64,000 bases of DNA from Deferribacter autotrophicus (lineage in GTDB: Bacteria; Chrysiogenota; Deferribacteres; Deferribacterales; Deferribacteraceae): contig NZ_VFJB01000005.1 in NCBI RefSeq assembly GCF_008362905.1, forward strand, positions 124,001-188,000, in the 5' to 3' direction. Below, in pieces: positions 8,734-16,738 of the stretch (its first letter is position 1; each line of letters opens with the position of its first letter). The position numbers and the translations under genes were made by a program. Under the pieces are notes generated by a model that saw only the letters and a program-made list of their open reading frames with translations, ran no database searches and was not told the DNA's origin.

Positions 8734-9912
8734 TCAAAAACCTTTTAGAATCTTCTTTACTTCAGCACACAGGTAAAGCGAACCACAAACCAGTATATCA
8801 TTATTTTTTGATAACTCAACAGCTTTTCTTAATGCAATTTTTAAATCGGACTCTTTTATTATGTTTTTATTAGTTGTTTCCAACTCATTTAGTTTAATCG
8901 ATCTTATATTATTTGGGATCTCAGTAAGTATTAATTTTGTAGATTTAATTGATAATAGGTTTATGATTTTTTGATAATCTCTATCTTTTGTGGAAGAAAA
9001 TACAATAATTGGTTTTTGTTTAAAATTTTTCAGTATTTCGATTATGCCGTTAAAATTGTGAGCTCCATCTATTATTATATTATCATATTTCTCAAACCTA
9101 CAAGGTGGAAGACTAATTTTATTAAAAGGTGCAGTGATATTCAGATAATTTAAAATCATTTTTGCTAATGCTGCATTTTTATAATAAGGTGATGGAAAAT
9201 GATGTTTTAATAGTTCGATTGTTTCTTTTTCTGGTGTAATAATTTTTTTGTGAGGATAAATGGAAGCAATGATCTTATAAACAGTTTCGTTATTAGTACC
9301 AAGAAATATCGGGTCATTTTCTTTCACGATAGCTGCTTTTTCTCTTGTAATAGACTCTAAAGTTTTTCCTAAATATTGCTCGTGATCAATAGATATGCTT
9401 GTAATTACAGGAATTTTATTTTCAAGAACGTTAGTAGCATCATAGGTGCCACCCATACCTGTCTCAATAATTGAAAAATCAGGTTTAAATTCTTCAAAAT
9501 ATTTAAAGGCTAGAAGTGTTATTGCTTCGAAATAGGTAAGTTTATATTCTTTTATAATTGAGAAGTAGGTTGTAAATAGGTTGTCTAGGTCGCTGAACCT
9601 GATTTGTTGTCTGTTGACCTTGATCCTTTCACATATGCTAAGTAGATGAGGGGAGGTGAAAAGTGCTACTTTATAACCAGAATTTATTAAAGCTGACGAT
9701 ATAAAGTGAGCAGTTGATCCTTTACCATTTGTTCCTGCAATGTGAATAATTTTTCCAAGTTTTTTTTCATCAAAGTTAGTATGATTTAAAGCTGCTTTTA
9801 TCCTGTTTAAAGTGAGTTTTGCGTTGAGATACTCATTTACGGATGAGAAGAATTTTTCAAATTTAGTAATCAGCCAAAATACTCCAGTAATTTTGATATT
9901 GTGTCTTTCCAA
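8734..9912 (-). CDS. folC: Folylpolyglutamate synthase / dihydrofolate synthase
   Basis: FolC adds glutamate to dihydropteroate and to folates in the cytoplasm, ATP-dependently. The 392-residue frame shows the Mur-ligase fold: P-loop [12 protein letters not shown] near residue 59, the TSPHL segment, [14 protein letters not shown] near 175, REKAAIVKE, and the DGAHNFNG motif of the C-terminal domain near 283. The start is doubtful. The TTG at 9912 overlaps accD by 43 bases and adds residues that precede the usual family N-terminus. A start just after the accD stop (a CTG near 9873, with GGAG upstream) is possible. The accD-folC order is common in bacteria. Confidence 0.92.
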   Translation of the reverse strand: MERHNIKITGVFWLITKFEKFFSSVNEYLNAKLTLNRIKAALNHTNFDEKKLGKIIHIAGTNGKGSTAHFISSALINSGYKVALFTSPHLLSICERIKVNRQQIRFSDLDNLFTTYFSIIKEYKLTYFEAITLLAFKYFEEFKPDFSIIETGMGGTYDATNVLENKIPVITSISIDHEQYLGKTLESITREKAAIVKENDPIFLGTNNETVYKIIASIYPHKKIITPEKETIELLKHHFPSPYYKNAALAKMILNYLNITAPFNKISLPPCRFEKYDNIIIDGAHNFNGIIEILKNFKQKPIIVFSSTKDRDYQKIINLLSIKSTKLILTEIPNNIRSIKLNELETTNKNIIKESDLKIALRKAVELSKNNDILVCGSLYLCAEVKKILKGF

Positions 9913-10718
9913 TCTTTGCGATGAACAACCATGTCTACCATACCATGCTCTAGAAGAAATTCTGAACGCTGAAAACCTTCAGGTAGTTTTTGTCGAATGG
10001 TTTGTTCTATAACTCTTGGTCCAGCAAAGCCTATCAATGCTTTCGGTTCAGCAATTATGACATCGCCCAACATTGCATAACTAGCGGTAACACCACCAGT
10101 AGTGGGGTCAGTTAAAATAGAAATGTGTGCAAGACCTGCCTTTTCAAGTTTTTTAAGGGCAGCTGAAGTTTTTGCCATTTGCATAAGGGATAGAATACTT
10201 TCCTGCATTCTTGCTCCACCAGAACAACTAATTGTAATGACATGGTTTTTATTAATTATAGCTGATTCAATAAGTCTAGTAATTTTTTCTCCTACTACAC
10301 TCCCCATTGAACCGCCAAGAAAGGAGAATTCCATGGCACCTATATGAACACTTTTACCATAAACTGTTCCAATACCGCTGATAAAAGCTTCATTCATGCC
10401 AGTTTTTTTCATTGCTGCCTTTAACCTGTCTGGATATTTTTTTGTATCCCTAAATTTCAATGGGTCTTTTGAAACTAAATTTGCATCAGTTTCTATAAAA
10501 GAGCCTTCATCGATAATGATTTTAATTTTTTCAAAAGCACTTATTCTAAAATGATATTCACAATTTGGACAAGTATGAAAATGCCTTTCAATCTCTTTTT
10601 TATAATTGATTTCACCACACTCAGGACATTTTATCCATACGCTTTCTTTTATTTCCTTTTTTGTGCCAAACGTTTTAACTTTTTTTATTTTATCAAAAAG
10701 AAAATTTTTCAAACCCAT
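9870..10718 (-). CDS. accD: Acetyl-CoA carboxylase carboxyltransferase subunit beta
   Basis: AccD with AccA transfers the carboxyl group from biotin to acetyl-CoA, the first step of fatty-acid synthesis. The 282-residue length is standard. The zinc ribbon is intact (C31, C34, C50, C53). The crotonase-like carboxyltransferase core shows [22 protein letters not shown] near 164 and [17 protein letters not shown] near 202. A GGAGG site precedes the ATG. It is the first gene of a long minus-strand operon running through folC, lptD, the SDR, an exported protein and the DHH phosphoesterase. accA is not in this window. Confidence 0.97.
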   Translation of the reverse strand: MGLKNFLFDKIKKVKTFGTKKEIKESVWIKCPECGEINYKKEIERHFHTCPNCEYHFRISAFEKIKIIIDEGSFIETDANLVSKDPLKFRDTKKYPDRLKAAMKKTGMNEAFISGIGTVYGKSVHIGAMEFSFLGGSMGSVVGEKITRLIESAIINKNHVITISCSGGARMQESILSLMQMAKTSAALKKLEKAGLAHISILTDPTTGGVTASYAMLGDVIIAEPKALIGFAGPRVIEQTIRQKLPEGFQRSEFLLEHGMVDMVVHRKDWKDTISKLLEYFG

Positions 10719-10831
10719 TTGTACCTCCGTTTATCAAAGCAACCTACTTAAAGTATTTTAAACACTAAATCAATATCAAAATAGTGAAGTCATATTCAGT
10801 TTAATTTTGTGTAAATTTTATTTTTTTATAA

Positions 10832-10924
10832 TTACTCATTAGTACCATGACATTGAGTGCATTTATAAAATATTCCACTTTCTTTACTTAAAGCAAAGGA
10901 ATCTGTTGTCAAAACTTTTTTCAT
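10832..10924 (-). CDS. Possible 30-residue ORF with a CxxCH motif
   Basis: This short minus-strand ORF lies in the 307-base gap upstream of accD. It is preceded by AGGTGA at good spacing from its ATG and encodes 30 residues ending IFYKCTQCHGTNE. CTQCH fits a c-type heme attachment motif, but there is no signal peptide, so it would not reach the periplasm. Alternatively, it is half of a zinc ribbon or a decayed remnant of a longer redox protein. Apart from this ORF and the fliD promoter, I see no other feature in this gap. Coding status is unproven. Confidence 0.35.
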   Translation of the reverse strand: MKKVLTTDSFALSKESGIFYKCTQCHGTNE

Positions 10925-10971
10925 ATTTATCACCTATGTTAAAGGCTAATATAAATAGTTTAAAAAAATAC

Positions 10972-10998
10972 TAAAGAGTTTTTTTTATGTGCCGATAA
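10972..10998 (+). promoter_or_regulatory. Sigma-28 (FliA) promoter for the fliD operon
   Basis: TAAAGAGT at 10972-10979 and GCCGATAA at 10991-10998 are separated by 11 bases. The FliA consensus is TAAAGTTT-N11-GCCGATAA, so the -10 is perfect and the -35 differs at two positions. It lies 27 bases before the fliD ATG, which has its own GGAGG site. Late flagellar genes such as fliD are classical FliA targets. Confidence 0.88.
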
Positions 10999-11025
10999 AT
11001 ATAGCAAGACACGGAGGTTGGCCTA

Positions 11026-13617
11026 ATGGATGCGCTAAGGATTGGCGGTATAATGAGTGGTCTTGATACCAATGGTATTGTAGATACATTGGTTAAGCAA
11101 GCCAGGATTCCCATCGAAAAACTTCAAGGGCAGTACGATTTAAAGACTTTAGAGAAAAATGTATTTCAGGAAATCAGTACAGATTTAGTTAATTTAAAGA
11201 CCGATTTATTATCTTTGAAGCTTGAATCTACCTTTAAGTCTATGACAGCTACATCATCAAATACATCTATCTTAACAGCCACTGCTTCCACATCGGCATC
11301 AGTAGGTAGTCATACCATTAAAGTGAATAATCTCGCACAAAATGCCTATTGGTACAGTAATTATACGTTTGCAAAGATTGTGGAAAGTGGTGCAGGGGTT
11401 ACTTCATTGACTGGTAGACCTTCGGAAAATATTGAAGGTTTGCATAATATTTCTATATCAAGTGATGGGACGAGATATCTTGCCCATGATTCTATAAAGT
11501 TATTAAATCAGCCTTTTGTACAAAAAATCTCCGGTACTTCTATCGCGAATGTAGATGATTTTGGCGATTTGACTGCTGATGAGTCGGGTACATTATCTTT
11601 TACGTATCAATCAACAGTAATTAATGTATCTGTGAATGCTGTTACCGGTGATAGTCTTAATAAAATTGCTCAGCAGATTCAGGATGGTTTAAATAATGAA
11701 ATAAATATAATTGAGAATACAACCGATATTCAATATGTGGCAGTTAAAGCTCAATTTGATGGGACCAACTGGTCTTTGGCAATTTATAAAACCCGTGTTA
11801 CAGATTACAATCTAACAATTGATTCCAGTTCGCCATCTACGCTTATTACCGATTTAGGATTGGATACTACTACGACATCAAATGTGAATTCTATTGATAA
11901 TTATATAGCCGCAGTGGACTTGGCAGGTTTAGAGTCAAAAATAAACGATTCTAATTATGGTTTGATTGCAGGAGTTACGTTAAACACGGAGTCAGGGTTA
12001 ACTGAAGGCAATTTGCAAATAGTACAGGATGCGACTTTGAGTACAGGTTATGCTACAAAAACAAAAATTTTGGGAAATACTGTTAGCAGTGGTAGCGGTC
12101 TGAATGTTACCGCCATTGGTTTGCAGAATGCAGGGTTCTTGAAAACGGTGGACTCCAACACAAACGGGACTTTTACTATAAACGGCGTAAAAATTACTAT
12201 TGAAGATTATACATCTATTTCGGTAAATGATTTGTTGGCTAAAATCAACAGTTCAGGTGCAGGTGTTACAGCGTATTACGATAGTGATAATGATAGGATT
12301 GTTCTTGAAGCAAATGAGACGGGTGGTGGAAGTATTTCTTTAGGAGATTTTTCGGATACAAGCAATATACTTTCAATTCTCAGGTTATCTGTGGCAGAAG
12401 GTGCTAAAACTGATTACGGTACAACAGATGGAAGTGTTGATCCTACAGAAAAGCTTTCAAATAGTAATTTTAATACGGTTATTACCAGTGGGATTATTAC
12501 CATAAATGGTGTTTCCATATATGTGGATGCGGAAAATGACAGTTTAAATGATGTATTTTATAAAATAAATAATTCCGGAGCTGGGGTTACTATCAGTTAT
12601 GACCAAGTATCAGATAAAGTATATATCAAATCTAATGATGTGGATAAGATTACTTTTGGTTCTGTTTACGATACAAGCAACTTATTAGAAGTTTTGAATC
12701 TTACGAATAATACTACTACTGAGAAAGAATTAGGTTTTGAAGGTGAATATGCATCCGTAACAGTAGATGGAATCGATTATATTAGGAAGACAAATAAAAT
12801 TGATGATATAATTCCTGGTGTTACGTTAAATCTGCAAAATGCATCAACTGAATCTGTAACTGTAAATGTTTCCGTAGATACTACTAAAGCAGTGGAAAGT
12901 ATTGCATCTTTCATATCACACTATAACGCTTTAGTGGAAAAACTTAATCCGCCCGAATTGGATGATGAAGATAAAGAATATTTAGAACCTTTAACAGATG
13001 ATGATAAAGCAACAATGAGTGACGAGGAGGTGAAACAATACGAAGAGAATTGGAAAAAATTTAATACTTATGAAATAATAAGAAAAAGTTCAGAAATTAG
13101 AAGTTTAAAATTAAGTCTTAGGTCCAACCTCTTAAGCGAAATTACAGGATTAAATGGAAAGTATAATTCATTGGTAGATATAGGCCTTGATATTGCAGGT
13201 GATGGAAATATTGAAATTGAGAAAAAAGGCTACCTTCTTATTGATAGTACAGATTATGAAGAAATTAAGAAAAAACTTGAAGAGAATACCACATTTATTA
13301 ATGCATTAAAAGATAACCCAGAGGATGTTTACAAACTTTTTGCTGTCAATGATGGGGATACACAAGGATGGGCAAGAAGATATGAAAGTATTATTAATCA
13401 GTATGTGTCTTTAAATGGTCTGATAGATGTGAAAATAAGACCGTTTGGCACAATTGATAGAGAGTTATATACTCTTGCAAAACAGATTGATGCTAAAGAA
13501 ATGTATGTTGAATCATATCTAAATAGATTGTGGCAGAAATTTTCAAATATGGAAAAAGTAATTGCCGATCTGCAAGCGCAGGGGTCATATCTTCAGCAAT
13601 TAATTACACAGGGTTAA
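11026..13617 (+). CDS. fliD: Flagellar filament cap protein FliD (hook-associated protein 2)
   Basis: FliD caps the growing filament and helps flagellin subunits fold at the tip. The N-terminus (MDALRIGGIMSGLDTNGIVDTLVKQARIPIEKL) is the typical FliD_N domain, and the C-terminus (from about residue 600, ending in the predicted helical LNRLWQKFSNMEKVIADLQ) is FliD_C. At 863 residues it is far longer than most FliD proteins. The extra length is in the exposed middle, where two flagellin-IN-like repeats can be seen (about 380-458 and 487-563), each with INGV, a SVNDLLAKINSSGAGVT-like helix and SDTSNIL/YDTSNLL. The gene is driven by a sigma-28 promoter and is followed by fliS. Confidence 0.95.
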   Translation: MDALRIGGIMSGLDTNGIVDTLVKQARIPIEKLQGQYDLKTLEKNVFQEISTDLVNLKTDLLSLKLESTFKSMTATSSNTSILTATASTSASVGSHTIKVNNLAQNAYWYSNYTFAKIVESGAGVTSLTGRPSENIEGLHNISISSDGTRYLAHDSIKLLNQPFVQKISGTSIANVDDFGDLTADESGTLSFTYQSTVINVSVNAVTGDSLNKIAQQIQDGLNNEINIIENTTDIQYVAVKAQFDGTNWSLAIYKTRVTDYNLTIDSSSPSTLITDLGLDTTTTSNVNSIDNYIAAVDLAGLESKINDSNYGLIAGVTLNTESGLTEGNLQIVQDATLSTGYATKTKILGNTVSSGSGLNVTAIGLQNAGFLKTVDSNTNGTFTINGVKITIEDYTSISVNDLLAKINSSGAGVTAYYDSDNDRIVLEANETGGGSISLGDFSDTSNILSILRLSVAEGAKTDYGTTDGSVDPTEKLSNSNFNTVITSGIITINGVSIYVDAENDSLNDVFYKINNSGAGVTISYDQVSDKVYIKSNDVDKITFGSVYDTSNLLEVLNLTNNTTTEKELGFEGEYASVTVDGIDYIRKTNKIDDIIPGVTLNLQNASTESVTVNVSVDTTKAVESIASFISHYNALVEKLNPPELDDEDKEYLEPLTDDDKATMSDEEVKQYEENWKKFNTYEIIRKSSEIRSLKLSLRSNLLSEITGLNGKYNSLVDIGLDIAGDGNIEIEKKGYLLIDSTDYEEIKKKLEENTTFINALKDNPEDVYKLFAVNDGDTQGWARRYESIINQYVSLNGLIDVKIRPFGTIDRELYTLAKQIDAKEMYVESYLNRLWQKFSNMEKVIADLQAQGSYLQQLITQG

Positions 13618-13630
13618 AATAGGAGGTGTT

Positions 13631-14050
13631 ATGAAAAACCCAATTAAAACGTATTTGAGAAATGAAATCGAGGGTGCAACAAAGGGGAAACTTGTTCTGC
13701 TACTATATGATGGGGCCATAAAATATATGAAAATGGCCTGTAAATATATCGATGAGAAGAATATTCCTGAAGCACATTCTAACATTATAAAAGCAGAAAA
13801 TATTATTTATGAATTGATGTCAACACTAAATATGGAAGCTGGGGGGGAAATTGCAGAAAATTTACTAAGGCTTTATGATTTTATGGTTTATCAACTTGTT
13901 ATGGCAAATAAAGATAAGGATAAATCTAAAATAGAGTCCGTGATAAAACTTATGCTTGTATTAAGAGAAGGGTGGAAACAAATAGTAGAGCAGGAAGAAA
14001 AAAAGAAGTTGGAAGAAGGGGAAGCAAAGCAAATAAATATCTCAGGTTAG
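13631..14050 (+). CDS. fliS: Flagellin export chaperone FliS
   Basis: FliS binds the flagellin C-terminus in the cytoplasm and prevents premature polymerisation. The 139 residues show the family pattern: an N-terminal YLRNEIEGATKGKLVLLLYDGAIKYMKMA helix pair, followed by the helical segments ENIIYELMSTLNMEAGGEIAENL and LYDFMVYQL. The C-terminus is charged and Lys/Glu-rich. The gene begins 13 bases after fliD, with GGAGGTG upstream, and is co-transcribed with it. The length and order (fliD then fliS) are canonical. Confidence 0.93.
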   Translation: MKNPIKTYLRNEIEGATKGKLVLLLYDGAIKYMKMACKYIDEKNIPEAHSNIIKAENIIYELMSTLNMEAGGEIAENLLRLYDFMVYQLVMANKDKDKSKIESVIKLMLVLREGWKQIVEQEEKKKLEEGEAKQINISG

Positions 14051-14054
14051 GTCT

Positions 14055-14375
14055 ATGACAATTAATTTTGATGGCAACATAATTAATTTTAGGCAGAAAA
14101 TTGAGGAGTTAGGAAAGAAAAAGGGCTCTGGTATCGAATCAAGGAGTAATGTGTCCAAATCGACCTCCAAAGGGGACAAAAGAGAGATAGTTGATCTGGT
14201 AAGGATTAAAAATGAAAACTGGTTAGCTGCAAATATGGATATCAGAAATGAGGATGAAGCTGCTCGTCTTGTGAATGACTTGCAAAACCTGTTTAGCAAA
14301 GATGCGAAAAAAGCACTTCTTGCCCATGATAATGCTAATGCAGATAAGGTATTAAAGTTTTATCCTTTTGAGTAA
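14055..14375 (+). CDS. Small unknown protein in the flagellar operon
   Basis: I do not recognise this 106-residue protein. It is charged and has no signal peptide or membrane helix, so it is cytoplasmic. The N-terminal half is Lys/Ser-rich and probably disordered (to about residue 50). The C-terminal half (about 55-105) looks helical, with an ARLVNDLQNLFSKDAKKALLAH segment. It starts 4 bases after fliS and so belongs to the fliD-fliS unit. Its position and amphipathic helix would fit a flagellar chaperone or regulator, but that is inference from context only. Confidence 0.75.
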   Translation: MTINFDGNIINFRQKIEELGKKKGSGIESRSNVSKSTSKGDKREIVDLVRIKNENWLAANMDIRNEDEAARLVNDLQNLFSKDAKKALLAHDNANADKVLKFYPFE

Positions 14376-14436
14376 TATTTTAGAGCCCGAAGAGATTTAT
14401 TCTTGATATTATTCAAAAAATCGTTACAGTATCTTT

Positions 14437-14739
14437 ATGTCCACGAGTTTTAGAATAGTTGCTGAAAAACTTTTGCTTTTCTTGGAAGAACTTAATGAAA
14501 TGGAAATAAATGATGAGTTTTTTTTAAAAGTGAAAATGTATGAAAACTTTTTAAATCAGCTTCTACAAATTACTGAAAAAATGGATACGATAGATGAAGA
14601 AGGTAAGAAAATTTTAATGGATATCAATGAAAAGAATAATGCATTATTGTCAAGGTTGAAATCTGAAAAAGATAATTTGAAAAATGATATATTGAAAGTA
14701 AATAGAAAAGAGAATTTAAAAAAGAAGTATTATAATTAG
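14437..14739 (+). CDS. Small helical protein, possible FliT-like flagellar chaperone
   Basis: This 100-residue cytoplasmic protein is almost entirely predicted helix, rich in Leu, Glu and Lys, with heptad-like spacing from residue 45 on. The size, helical content and position after fliD-fliS match FliT, the export chaperone of the filament cap, but FliT diverges fast and I see no diagnostic motif. It is separated from the preceding unknown gene by 61 bases and followed closely (11 bases) by the LOG-family gene, so transcription may continue. FliT identity is a hypothesis. Confidence 0.65.
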   Translation: MSTSFRIVAEKLLLFLEELNEMEINDEFFLKVKMYENFLNQLLQITEKMDTIDEEGKKILMDINEKNNALLSRLKSEKDNLKNDILKVNRKENLKKKYYN

Positions 14740-14750
14740 GATCTTGGATA

Positions 14751-15434
14751 ATGAATGATAAGAATAATAGCAACAATATAAGAAAAAGACAGTATTTAAT
14801 TGATGAAATAAAAGTTGGAGATACTTGGCGGATATTTAAGATCCTTTCAGAATTTGTGGAAGGGTTTGAGCGTTTGTCTGGAGTTGAGCCGGCTGTAAGC
14901 ATTTTTGGTTCGGCAAGGGTAAAAGAAGACCACAGAGATTATAGAAGAGCAAGAGAGCTAGGAAGATTACTTGCAAAAGAAGGCATTAGTGTTGTAACAG
15001 GTGGCGGACCTGGAATAATGGAAGCAGCAAACAGAGGAGCTGCAGAAGCTGGTGGAAGGTCAATTGGTTTAAACATAGAGTTACCTTTTGAACAAAAGCC
15101 TAATCCTTATGCTAAAAAAGTGATAACATTTAATTACTTTTTTGTTAGGAAAGTAATGCTTGTAAAATATGCAAGTGCTTTTGTTATATTTCCTGGTGGT
15201 TTTGGAACAATGGATGAATTTTTTGAAGCGTTGACTTTGATTCAAACAAGGAAGATTTTGCCTTTTCCTCTTATATTGATGGATAGTGATTATTGGTCTG
15301 GTTTATTGGATTGGATAAAAAATAGAGTGTTAGTTGAGGGGTTTGTTTCGGAAAAAGATATTGATCTTATTCAGGTTAAAGATGATGTGCACGAAGTGGT
15401 TGATACAATAAAAACTTTTTTATCTATGTTTTAA
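14751..15434 (+). CDS. LOG-family protein (TIGR00730; nucleoside 5'-monophosphate phosphoribohydrolase)
   Basis: Members cleave the N-glycosidic bond of (modified) purine nucleoside 5'-monophosphates. The 227-residue protein carries the family signatures VTGGGPGIMEAANRGA near residue 82 and the PGGFGTMDE motif near 143, which form the lysine-decarboxylase-like Rossmann fold. The FGSARV segment near residue 50 is also typical. The older label of lysine decarboxylase is not warranted. It follows the flagellar genes but has no obvious functional link to them. The true substrate is unknown. Confidence 0.88.
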   Translation: MNDKNNSNNIRKRQYLIDEIKVGDTWRIFKILSEFVEGFERLSGVEPAVSIFGSARVKEDHRDYRRARELGRLLAKEGISVVTGGGPGIMEAANRGAAEAGGRSIGLNIELPFEQKPNPYAKKVITFNYFFVRKVMLVKYASAFVIFPGGFGTMDEFFEALTLIQTRKILPFPLILMDSDYWSGLLDWIKNRVLVEGFVSEKDIDLIQVKDDVHEVVDTIKTFLSMF

Positions 15435-15490
15435 TCTTTAATTATTAAAATAGTTGATTTATTTTTAAAAGAATATATAAGATAGTCGCT

Positions 15491-16153
15491 ATGTTTTATG
15501 TGGACTTGCATACTCATACCACATTTAGCGATGGGGTATTAATTCCTGCAGAGTTAGCTAGAAGAGCAAAAGTATTAGGTTATTCTGGTATAGCAATCAC
15601 TGATCATGCAGACTCATCTAATTATTTGCTAATCATTGAAAATTTACTAAGGTTTAAGGACGATTTTAATAACGGTAGTAGTGAATTTAAAGTAATTGTT
15701 GGGGTGGAATTGACCCATGTTTTACCATCTCAAATTGAAAAGCTTACCTTTCTTAGTAGAGAAGCAGGTGCTGATATAGTTCTTGTTCATGGTGAAACTA
15801 TAGTTGAACCTGTAGAAGAAGATACAAATAGGGCTGCAATTGATGCTTGCGTGGATATTCTAGCTCATCCAGGTCTGATTACTGAAGAATTAGTAAAGAA
15901 GGCAAAAGAAAACGGAGTGCATCTTGAAATTACTACAAGAAAAGGACATTCTCTGACCAATGCTCATGTAGCAAAGCTTGCATTAAAATATGGTGCAAAA
16001 CTTGTAGTTAATAATGATTTTCATACACCTGGAGATTATTTTTCAGTTGATATGCTAAATAAAACTTTAGTGGGAGCGGGTTTAGACGAAGAAATGGTCG
16101 AACATATTTTTCAAAACAATAAAAAAATATTCACTAAATGTTTGGAGGGTTAG
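15491..16153 (+). CDS. PHP-domain phosphoesterase, histidinol-phosphatase type
   Basis: This 220-residue cytoplasmic metal-dependent hydrolase is of the PHP superfamily. The metal-binding motifs are visible: DLHTHTTFSDG at residues 4-14, TDHAD near 37, a Glu/His pair (GVELTHV, VHGE), AHPGL near 124 and NNDFHTPGDY near 178. The family includes phosphatases and nucleases, and the substrate cannot be read from sequence; histidinol phosphate is only one possibility. A TTGATT/TATAAG pair lies about 30 bases upstream of the ATG and may be a promoter. The stop codon directly abuts the next start, so it is co-transcribed with the YfgM-like gene and iorAB. Confidence 0.85.
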   Translation: MFYVDLHTHTTFSDGVLIPAELARRAKVLGYSGIAITDHADSSNYLLIIENLLRFKDDFNNGSSEFKVIVGVELTHVLPSQIEKLTFLSREAGADIVLVHGETIVEPVEEDTNRAAIDACVDILAHPGLITEELVKKAKENGVHLEITTRKGHSLTNAHVAKLALKYGAKLVVNNDFHTPGDYFSVDMLNKTLVGAGLDEEMVEHIFQNNKKIFTKCLEG

Positions 16154-16738
16154 ATGGTTAAGAAGAAAAATCAAGTGTTGGATGAAGTGCCTATAGATAA
16201 GGTGGAGAGTTTTGTTGAGAAGAATTTTAAGAATATTTTAATAGTAGTGGGTGTGTTGATTTTGGCTGTTTTAGCCGGATATGGCGTCAAAACTTATATG
16301 TCAAACAAATATATATCAAGTTTGAATGAATTGGGCGGATATGAGATATCCTTTGCAAACGGTGAAAAAGATAAGGCTTTGATAAGTGATTATGTAGATA
16401 AAGGTGTATCTATCTCTAAGGTTAAAGATTATGTGGTTTTGAAGGCTATTCAGCTTTATACTGATTTGGGGCTTACAAATGAAATTAAGATGTTGGCGTC
16501 AAATGTTGGAGATAATTTTAGGGAGTTGTCCGATAGCTTGTTAAGTGATTTAAATATCAAGAATGTAGATGCTAACAAGTATCTCACAGATTCTTATTTA
16601 AAGCCTGTGTGGTATTACAAGGCTATATTGAATAGCAAGAGTGATGATGAAAGAAAAAAACTTTATGAAGAATTTAAATTGAAATTTCCTGAAAGTAGAT
16701 TGTTAGAATTGTTGGATAATTGGGGGCTTAATTCATGA
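16154..16738 (+). CDS. Membrane-anchored YfgM/TPR-like protein of unknown role
   Basis: This 194-residue protein has a short cytoplasmic N-terminus (about 1-27), one transmembrane helix (residues about 29-48, ILIVVGVLILAVLAGYGV) and a predicted alpha-helical extracytoplasmic part, a layout like YfgM-type tetratricopeptide proteins that assist the Sec translocon. No motif is decisive. It has a GGAGG site overlapping the end of the PHP gene, and its stop overlaps the start of iorA by 4 bases. A role in protein export is inference from topology. Confidence 0.7.
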   Translation: MVKKKNQVLDEVPIDKVESFVEKNFKNILIVVGVLILAVLAGYGVKTYMSNKYISSLNELGGYEISFANGEKDKALISDYVDKGVSISKVKDYVVLKAIQLYTDLGLTNEIKMLASNVGDNFRELSDSLLSDLNIKNVDANKYLTDSYLKPVWYYKAILNSKSDDERKKLYEEFKLKFPESRLLELLDNWGLNS

